Of a stretch of DNA of 64,000 nt, positions 58,863-64,000 are shown in pieces. Position 1 is the stretch's first letter. Each line of letters starts with the position of its first letter. The notes beneath the pieces are model-generated. The model was not told the DNA's origin. It was given only the letters and a program-made list of their open reading frames with translations, and did not search any database. The DNA comes from DASRHY01 sp035650275 (GTDB lineage: Bacteria > Actinomycetota > Actinomycetes > Propionibacteriales > Kribbellaceae). The stretch covers positions 1 through 64,000 of the forward strand of contig DASRHY010000040.1 of NCBI GenBank assembly GCA_035650275.1, given 5' to 3'. Position numbers and translations under genes: made by a program.

Positions 58863-59013
58863 CTCCCGTAGAACGGCAGCGGCTGCGCCGTACGTCGAGA
58901 CCGACGTACATCAGCGCGACGAACGCGGTCACGATCGCGATCTGGTCGAACGACGCCGTACCGGTCGAGGCGCCGGTCGACAGGCCGGTCGATGCCGCAT
59001 GCGGGACGAGCAT
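58849..59013 (-). CDS. Small single-pass membrane protein
   Basis: 54 residues from ATG 59013 with GAGGAG 6 nt upstream. A short Ser/Thr/Gly-rich N-terminus precedes a membrane helix (IAIVTAFVALMYVGLDV) and a basic tail (RRSRCRSTGDGRR). No homology recognised. It is divergent from the MerR gene and starts the run toward the alpha/beta hydrolase, so it may be the first product of a MerR-controlled operon. Confidence 0.5.
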   Translation of the reverse strand: MLVPHAASTGLSTGASTGTASFDQIAIVTAFVALMYVGLDVRRSRCRSTGDGRR

Positions 59014-59086
59014 CGGACTCCTCAGTAAGTTGGTCTCACGCGGCAGGCACCGCTCAGGCCTGCCCCCAGAATGCGTCATCGTTAAT

Positions 59087-59105
59087 GTTACATCGTCTAT
59101 GTAAC
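59087..59105. promoter_or_regulatory. MerR-type operator palindrome
   Basis: GTTACAT-CGTCT-ATGTAAC is a perfect inverted repeat with 7-bp arms and a 5-bp spacer, 37 bp upstream of the MerR gene and 73 bp before the small membrane gene. MerR proteins usually act on such elements between widely spaced -35 and -10 boxes. A lower-GC patch (GTTAATGTTACAT) surrounds it. Confidence 0.7.
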
Positions 59106-59142
59106 GTGTAGAGTGTGGGGCTGTCATGAGGTGGAGGGGCTG

Positions 59143-59919
59143 ATGGCGCGGAAGGACCCGGACCATACGTCGCCGGAGCAGGCCCAGGAGCTGACCGTCG
59201 ACCAGCTCGCCGCGAAGGTCGGCATGACCGTGCGGAACGTCCGCGCGTACGCCGGCCGCGGGCTGATCCCGCCGCCCCGGCTGGTCGGGCGGACCGGCTA
59301 CTACGGCACAGAGCACATCGCCCGGCTCACGCTGGTGCACGAGCTGCTGAACAAGGGCTACACGCTGACCGCGGTCGAACGCATGCTGGTCGACCTGCCG
59401 GACGGACCGCTCGCGCTCGACCTGTTCGAGAGCCTGGTCAGCCCGTGGTCGCCGACCGAGCCGGAGGTCATCGCGGAGCTGCAGCTGGCCGAGCGGGCCG
59501 GGATCCCGCATGACCCCGCCATCATCGACAGGCTGGTCGAGCTCGGCATCGCGGAACGGCTCGAGGGCAGCACACTGCGGATCCCGAACCCGGACCTGCT
59601 CAAGGCCGGCCTGGACGTGATCAAGCTCGGCGTACCGCTGGACGCGATCCTCGCGATGCTGCCGAAGCTGTTCCGCGAGGCGGACGCGATCGCCAAGCTG
59701 TACGTCGACCTGTTCCGCAGCACCGTGTGGCGCGAGTTCGCCGACGCCGGGATGCCGTCCGACCGCTGGCCCGAGATCCAGCGCACGATCGACCACATCA
59801 TCCCGCTGGCAGGCCAGGCGCTCGTCGCGTCCTTCCGGGAGGCGATGGGCCGCGAGATCGAGGTCGCGGTCGCCGAGGCGCTCGGCATCAGGCCGGACGC
59901 ACTGCCGTCCGCGGGCTGA
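59143..59919 (+). CDS. MerR family transcriptional regulator
   Basis: 258 residues; ATG 59143 is favoured by the GGAGGGG site before it. The N-terminal MerR helix-turn-helix is LTVDQLAAKVGMTVRNVRAYAGRGLIPPPRLVGRTGYYGTEHIARLTLVHELLNKGYTL. The long C-terminal part (about 95-258) has no metal-binding Cys set, so it senses an organic ligand or protein. It is divergent from the membrane/hydrolase genes with an operator between, and 3 bp upstream of the phosphotransferase. Confidence 0.9.
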   Translation: MARKDPDHTSPEQAQELTVDQLAAKVGMTVRNVRAYAGRGLIPPPRLVGRTGYYGTEHIARLTLVHELLNKGYTLTAVERMLVDLPDGPLALDLFESLVSPWSPTEPEVIAELQLAERAGIPHDPAIIDRLVELGIAERLEGSTLRIPNPDLLKAGLDVIKLGVPLDAILAMLPKLFREADAIAKLYVDLFRSTVWREFADAGMPSDRWPEIQRTIDHIIPLAGQALVASFREAMGREIEVAVAEALGIRPDALPSAG

Positions 59920-59921
59920 CC

Positions 59922-60986
59922 GTGGACCTCACGGTCACCGAGTCCGAGGCGCTGCGGCACAACCCGCTCAACGAGGTCACCGGCTCGATCGACCGGGTCC
60001 GCACCGCCGACGGCCGCATCCTGGTCCGCAAGCAGCTCCGCGCGCCCGGTACGACGGGCGAGGGCGGTGTCTCGCACTGGCGGGCGAGCGACGACCCCGC
60101 GGCGTACCAGTGGTGGCGGCGCGAAGCCGAGGTGTACGCCGACGACGCGCTGCGCGACTCACTGGAGCATGCCGGGCTCTCCTTGCCCCAGGCAACCGTC
60201 CAGGAGAGCCCGGACGGTGCGACACTCTGGCTCGACTGGGTAGACGGCCGTACCCAGAGCGATCTGACCATGGCCGACTACCGGGACCTGGCAGTCGGTC
60301 TCGGTCGCTGGCAGGCAAACGCCGGCACACCGTCCTGGGCGAGCAAGGGCTTCCTGCGCGCGTACGAGGGCGCCAACCTGCGCGCGGCCGACGACCGTGG
60401 TGCGCTCGCCCTGCTGACCGACGACGAGGCGTGGCGCCGTCCGCTCGTCGCCGACAACTGGCCGCCCGGCCTGCGCGGACGATGGGCCGCGCTGGTCGCC
60501 GGGCGCGGCCGGATGCACGCGATCCTGGCCGCGCTCCCCCGCGCTCTGTGTCACCTCGACGTCTGGGCGTCGAACGTGATCGTCACGGATCGCCCTGTGC
60601 TGGTGGACTGGGCCTTCGCCGGCGACGGCGCGGTCGGCGAGGACGTCGGCAACGCAATCCCGGATGCCTGCTTCGACCTGTTCTTCCCAGCGGACCGGGT
60701 GCGCGAGCTGGACGCGACCATGACCGCGGCCTACCTCGACGGGCTGTCCAGCGCCGGCTGGCGCGGCGACCGCCGGACGGTCCGGCTCGGCATCACGGCG
60801 TCATGCGTCAAGTACACCTGGCTGGTCCTGCTGTTGCTGGAACGCGCGACCGAGCAGACCCATCAGGCGTACCACCGCGAGGTCGACGCGACGTCCCGGT
60901 ACCGGGCCTGCGGTCAGGTGTTCGACCTGCTCACCGACTGGTACGACGAGGCGCTCGCCCTGTCCGACGAGCTCGGCATCGGCTGA
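59922..60986 (+). CDS. APH-family phosphotransferase (aminoglycoside/choline kinase-like)
   Basis: 354 residues from GTG 59922, 2 bp after the MerR stop. The kinase-like fold shows the catalytic loop LCHLDVWASNVIV (H-x-D-x4-N) and the metal loop VLVDWAFAG in place of the usual D-x-D/D-F-G. An N-terminal lobe carries VRKQL as the possible ATP Lys. It may phosphorylate a small alcohol or serve as a non-catalytic relative. Convergent with the monooxygenase gene. Confidence 0.75.
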   Translation: MDLTVTESEALRHNPLNEVTGSIDRVRTADGRILVRKQLRAPGTTGEGGVSHWRASDDPAAYQWWRREAEVYADDALRDSLEHAGLSLPQATVQESPDGATLWLDWVDGRTQSDLTMADYRDLAVGLGRWQANAGTPSWASKGFLRAYEGANLRAADDRGALALLTDDEAWRRPLVADNWPPGLRGRWAALVAGRGRMHAILAALPRALCHLDVWASNVIVTDRPVLVDWAFAGDGAVGEDVGNAIPDACFDLFFPADRVRELDATMTAAYLDGLSSAGWRGDRRTVRLGITASCVKYTWLVLLLLERATEQTHQAYHREVDATSRYRACGQVFDLLTDWYDEALALSDELGIG

Positions 60987-61100
60987 TCCGCGTCGCAGAC
61001 TGCCGCAGCGGCCGAGTAGGCCGCGAGCCACAGCCGCACCGGCAGTCGCCTCGGCCCCCGATGCCGTGCATCGGCACCAGCACACCGGCCTCCCGATCTG

Positions 61101-62579
61101 TCACATAGGAAGGCGCTGCATGGTGAGGTCGTACTCGGTCGCGTCGAACCGCCTGGTCAGCTGCCGGAACCGGAACGTGAACGACGGCCACAGCGTGGTG
61201 TTGCGCCCCTGCGAGTCCAGGTACCAGCTGACACAGCCGCCGGTGGTCCAGACGGTGTTCTCCATCTTCGAGCGGACCGCGTCGACGTACCGGCGCTGGA
61301 CGTCCGGGCGGACCTCGACGCGCTCGATGCCGGCCGAGTCCATGGTCCGGACCGCGTCCAGGATGTACGCGATCTGCGACTCGATCATGAACACCATCGA
61401 GCTGTGTCCCAGCCCGGTGTTCGGGCCGATCAGCATGAAGAAGTTCGGGAACCCCGCGACCGCCGTACCGAGGTGGGCCTGCATCCCGTCCGACCAGGCC
61501 TCGCGCAGCGTCTCGCCGGTCCGGCCGCGCACCATGTCCATCACCGGCAGGTCGGTGACGCGGAACCCGGTGCCGTAGATGATCGTGTCCACCTCGTGTT
61601 CGACGCCATCGTCGGTGACGATCCCCCGCGGCGTCACCTCGCGGATCGGGTCGGTCAGCAGCGACACGTTCGGCTGCGCGAGCGACGGGTAGTAGTCGTC
61701 GGAGATCAGGATCCGCTTGCAGCCCAGCGTGTAGTCCGGCGTCAGCCTGGCCCGCATCGCAGGGTCGCGGACCTGCTCGTGCAGGTGCTTCAGCGCCAGC
61801 TTCTGGCCCTGCTCCATGATCTGCGGCGCCCGCGTGAACCCGAGCACCAGCGCCTCGCGGCCCCAGTAGATGCCGCCGCGGACCGCCTTCTGCACGAGCG
61901 GGAACCGCCGGAACACGGCCTTCTCGGCGGAGGTGATGTCGCGGTGCGGCCGCGGCATCACCCACGGCGGCGTGCGCTGGAACAGGTGCAGCTCGTCGAC
62001 CTCGGGCTGGATCGCCGGCACGAACTGGATCGCCGACGCGCCGGTGCCGATCACCGCCACCTTGCGCCCGGTCAGGTCGTGGTCGTGGTTCCAGCGGGCG
62101 GAGTGGAACACGGTGCCCTTGAAGGTCTCGATCCCCGGCCACTTCGGGTACGACGGCTCGGCCAGCGGGCCGGTACCGGAGATGACCAGGTCCGCGGTCA
62201 GCTCACCGTGGTTCGTCCCGACCCGCCAGCAGCTGCGCTCGTCGTCCCAGTCGGCGCTCAGCACCTCGTGCTCGAACCGGATGTGTGGCCGGACACCGAA
62301 GTCGTCGGTGACCTTGTTCAGGTACGCCTCGATCTCCGCCTGCGGCGAGAACGTCGAGGACCAGTCCGGGTTCGGCGCGAACGAGAACGAGTACAGGTGC
62401 GACGGTACGTCGCAGCGACAGCCCGGGTAGGTGTTGTCCCGCCAGGTCCCGCCGACCGCTGCGGCCCGCTCGAGCACCACGAAGTCGCGGTAGCCCGCCT
62501 CCTTCAGCCGCACCGCCATACCGATCCCGGCGAAACCGGTACCGATGATGAGGATGCGACTGTGGTTCGACGCAGGCAT
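61101..62579 (-). CDS. Flavin-containing (Baeyer-Villiger type) monooxygenase
   Basis: 492 residues. Two Rossmann motifs: GTGFAGIG (about 13-20, FAD) and VIGTGASA (NADPH). The Baeyer-Villiger fingerprint FKGTVFHSARWNHD (F-x-G-x3-H-x3-W) is intact, and GCKRILISDDYYPSL is typical of class B monooxygenases. It would insert oxygen next to a ketone to give an ester or lactone, matching the hydrolase 3 kb away. Divergent from a TetR gene; the operator lies between them. Confidence 0.9.
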   Translation of the reverse strand: MPASNHSRILIIGTGFAGIGMAVRLKEAGYRDFVVLERAAAVGGTWRDNTYPGCRCDVPSHLYSFSFAPNPDWSSTFSPQAEIEAYLNKVTDDFGVRPHIRFEHEVLSADWDDERSCWRVGTNHGELTADLVISGTGPLAEPSYPKWPGIETFKGTVFHSARWNHDHDLTGRKVAVIGTGASAIQFVPAIQPEVDELHLFQRTPPWVMPRPHRDITSAEKAVFRRFPLVQKAVRGGIYWGREALVLGFTRAPQIMEQGQKLALKHLHEQVRDPAMRARLTPDYTLGCKRILISDDYYPSLAQPNVSLLTDPIREVTPRGIVTDDGVEHEVDTIIYGTGFRVTDLPVMDMVRGRTGETLREAWSDGMQAHLGTAVAGFPNFFMLIGPNTGLGHSSMVFMIESQIAYILDAVRTMDSAGIERVEVRPDVQRRYVDAVRSKMENTVWTTGGCVSWYLDSQGRNTTLWPSFTFRFRQLTRRFDATEYDLTMQRLPM

Positions 62580-62604
62580 CGAGGACCTCCAGTGGCCGGA
62601 AGCG

Positions 62605-62637
62605 AACTTACTCGCAGTAAGTTACCCCGAGTAAGTT
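62605..62637. promoter_or_regulatory. TetR operator between monooxygenase and tetR
   Basis: AACTTACT-CGC-AGTAAGTT (62605-62623) is a perfect 8-bp-arm palindrome with a 3-bp spacer. A third half-site AGTAAGTT follows at 62630-62637, 14 bp on. It occupies the 70-bp gap between the two divergent starts, so one repressor could shut both genes. Confidence 0.75.
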
Positions 62638-62649
62638 AGACTCCGCAAG

Positions 62650-63279
62650 GTGACCTCGACCACCACACCACGCCGGCGCGACCGCGCCGCGCGCGAGCTG
62701 GAGATGCTCGACGCCGCCGAGGAGATCTTCGGCGAGCGGGGGTACGCGGCGACCTCGATGGACGACATCGCCGCCAGCGTCGGGGTCAGCAAGCCGCTGG
62801 TCTACCAGTACTACGGCTCCAAGGACGGGCTGTTCGTGGCCTGCCTGTCCCGGCTGCGGGCACAGCTGCTCGACTCGGTGTCCGACGCGGTGCTGGCCGC
62901 GCCGGACGCGGAGCAGGCGATGTACGCCGGTCTGACCCAGTGGTTCCGCTTTCTCGACGAGCATCCGCGCGCCTGGGCGGTGATGGTCGACGAGGGCATG
63001 CTGAGCGCCGGACCCGCGGCCGAGGCCGCCGACCAGGTCCGGTCCGATTTCGTCGGGCTGATCGCGCACATGGTCCGGCTGAACCTACCGCCGGACCGCG
63101 AGACCACCGACGACGAGGTCCAGGTGGTCGCGCAGGCACTGTCCGGCGCGACCGAACGGCTGGCGATCTGGCGGAGCAAGGCCGGTGGCGGCCCGTCGCC
63201 GGAGCAGGTCGCGGACACGCTGATGAACGTGTTCTGGATCGGCCTGCGCAGCGTCCGCGACGGCGAGTCCTGGCGCTGA
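62650..63279 (+). CDS. TetR/AcrR family transcriptional regulator
   Basis: 209 residues from GTG 62650. The helix-turn-helix is YAATSMDDIAASVGVSKPLVYQYYGSKDGLF (about 37-67), followed by a helical ligand domain. It is divergent from the monooxygenase, with palindromic half-sites in between, the standard layout for a repressor of a catabolic oxygenase and of itself. Probable effector: the ketone substrate or product. Confidence 0.92.
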   Translation: MTSTTTPRRRDRAARELEMLDAAEEIFGERGYAATSMDDIAASVGVSKPLVYQYYGSKDGLFVACLSRLRAQLLDSVSDAVLAAPDAEQAMYAGLTQWFRFLDEHPRAWAVMVDEGMLSAGPAAEAADQVRSDFVGLIAHMVRLNLPPDRETTDDEVQVVAQALSGATERLAIWRSKAGGGPSPEQVADTLMNVFWIGLRSVRDGESWR

Positions 63280-63394
63280 CCGGGTCGCTGCCGGCAGCCA
63301 TCCCGCTGCCTGCCGCATCCGCGACCGCGAACGTCGAATCACGGCGCCACTATCCCTGGTGACCCCCATCTTTCGCGATCATCGGTCGCTTTTC

Positions 63395-63412
63395 CTCGTC
63401 TGTGGACAACGG
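63395..63412 (+). repeat. Direct repeat copy 1, containing a DnaA-box-like sequence
   Basis: CTCGTCTGTGGACAACGG recurs exactly at 63934-63951. The core TGTGGACAA is the reverse complement of TTGTCCACA, the DnaA box of high-GC actinobacteria. Similarity continues weakly beyond the 18 bp on the minus strand (GAAAAG.../GAAACG..., then CCGATGA), suggesting two diverged copies of a longer sequence. Confidence 0.7.
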
Positions 63413-63746
63413 GCTTGCGTCCTGCGGATCTGCGGGTGTGCTGCCGGGTCGTTGTGGGCTGGCGGATGACGCGCTGCGGACCGGATGACGCGTTGCGGTG
63501 CGGGTGGACATTCGGCGGCTCTCGATGGCCTGCTGCAGTACGTCATCGAGCAGCAGATCCGGCCAGTTAGCACGCACCACGTCAGCGGACACGGAAGACG
63601 TCGGCGGGCACAGAAGGCGTCAGAGGATCCGCGACCGGCGTCGCCGCGACCGTCGGCCTTGCCTCTGTGTCCGTCGCCCCAGGCCGTCGACCCCTGCCGG
63701 CGGTATGCGCCGTACGGCGATGACCGCGCGGCGACCGTATATCGAT

Positions 63747-63773
63747 ATCGGTATCGCATACCGATGTCGGTAT
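63747..63773. promoter_or_regulatory. Operator-like array of ATCGGTAT half-sites
   Basis: ATCGGTAT-CGC-ATACCGAT (63747-63765) is a perfect palindrome. The following TCGGTAT (63767-63773) forms a second palindrome with the preceding half-site (ATACCGA-TG-TCGGTAT). Three alternating half-sites in 27 bp look like a repressor-binding cluster, but no adjacent gene is identified. Confidence 0.5.
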
Positions 63774-63868
63774 GCCGATCGAGCAGCACCCATCCAGGCA
63801 GCACCACCTCGGGCCATCGAGCCCGAGCGGGCCGCACGATTCCGGGAGACACCGCGAAGGGCTGTGAT

Positions 63869-63882
63869 GTTTCCGCGGAAAC
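63869..63882. repeat. 14-bp palindrome GTTTCCGCGGAAAC (parS-like)
   Basis: A perfect palindrome that differs from the ParB site GTTTCACGTGAAAC only in the four central bases. Those central bases are normally essential for ParB, so a functional parS is doubtful. No parAB genes are visible. Confidence 0.4.
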
Positions 63883-63933
63883 GTCACCAACCCGCCGAGC
63901 ACCACACACGGATGTCATCGGAGAGCCACGTTT

Positions 63934-63951
63934 CTCGTCTGTGGACAACGG
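63934..63951 (+). repeat. Direct repeat copy 2, containing a DnaA-box-like sequence
   Basis: Identical 18 bp to 63395-63412, 539 bp downstream, again with TGTGGACAA. It lies 49 bp from the right edge of the window. Confidence 0.7.
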
Positions 63952-64000
63952 ATTCCACTCGGCGGACGCGTGATCTGATCGGGAACGATGCGCTCCTCGC

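Larger units (their letters stand above)
63280..64000. other. Region without a convincing gene, rich in repeats
   Basis: No frame in this stretch combines a start, a ribosome site and actinobacterial codon bias over its length. It contains an 18-bp direct repeat (63395, 63934), a 19-bp palindrome with an extra half-site (63747-63773), a 14-bp palindrome (63869-63882), and near-tandem GGATGACGCG(C/T)TGCGG units at about 63464-63500. Local GC is lower around 63738-63780. It may be a decayed gene or the regulatory region of a gene outside the window. Confidence 0.6.

Noticed and set aside
63869..63882. True ParB parS site
   Set aside because: The four central bases differ from GTTTCACGTGAAAC, and no parAB genes are present.
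63350..63948. Several overlapping minus-strand frames at the right end
   Set aside because: None has a ribosome site or consistent codon bias, and the predicted proteins show no domain.

Overview
The window is chromosomal DNA of a high-GC actinobacterium. The evidence is strongly GC-biased third codon positions, frequent GTG starts, a CysO/CysM/Mec cysteine pathway, DUF2017-ClpS and DUF3039 genes, and mycobacterium-like RNase PH, MurI, PncA and DapC. A Nocardioidaceae/Kribbellaceae-type soil organism (for example Kribbella) is my best guess, but this is inference from gene style and not a database result. There are no rRNA genes, CRISPR arrays, prophages or intact insertion sequences, and one tRNA gene (Leu, anticodon TAG).

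Layout. 1-6.5 kb (minus strand): a PIG-L deacetylase cut by the window edge, a sugar-lactone oxidase paired with a fold-type III PLP enzyme, a universal-stress/STAS-like pair, and a secreted peptidase translationally coupled to a lipoprotein. 6.5-10 kb: dapC coupled to an alpha/beta hydrolase, a TetR regulator with a shared motif, and a GroES-like protein. 10-20 kb: peroxiredoxin, a secreted solute-binding/VWA hybrid protein behind a CRP-like site, tRNA-Leu, then the rph-rdgB housekeeping pair and assorted hydrolases and oxidoreductases. 20-29 kb: murI, the mec-cysO-cysM sulfur-carrier cysteine operon, clpS-DUF2017, and NAD salvage (pncB with an overlapping MarR gene; pncA).

29-43 kb: tyrosine/homogentisate catabolism in two blocks. 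hmgA is divergent from an uncharacterised gene coupled to fahA; hppD is divergent from an AsnC/Lrp gene. Between them lie an XRE regulator, a methyltransferase, a small Prim-Pol-like protein, and a lipoprotein/response-regulator/histidine-kinase operon. 43-58 kb: transporters, a helicase, an unknown two-gene cassette, a Uma2 nuclease, two RibD-type reductases, a MocR/MFS pair, YqgE, malic enzyme and a CoA-transferase. 58-63.3 kb: a MerR/hydrolase region and a Baeyer-Villiger-type monooxygenase divergent from a TetR gene, each with a clear operator palindrome. The last 720 bp hold no convincing gene but contain repeats and palindromes.

The least expected features are intergenic. A 33-bp-period repeat family occurs at three loci (189-451, 42189-42244, 56235-56408) in two sequence variants. 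At two of these loci it forms large inverted arms, and at all three it begins within about 16 bp of a stop codon. A separate perfect 56-bp palindrome lies behind rdgB. The best protein-level lead is the unknown gene between hmgA and fahA, where the maleylacetoacetate isomerase step would be expected.
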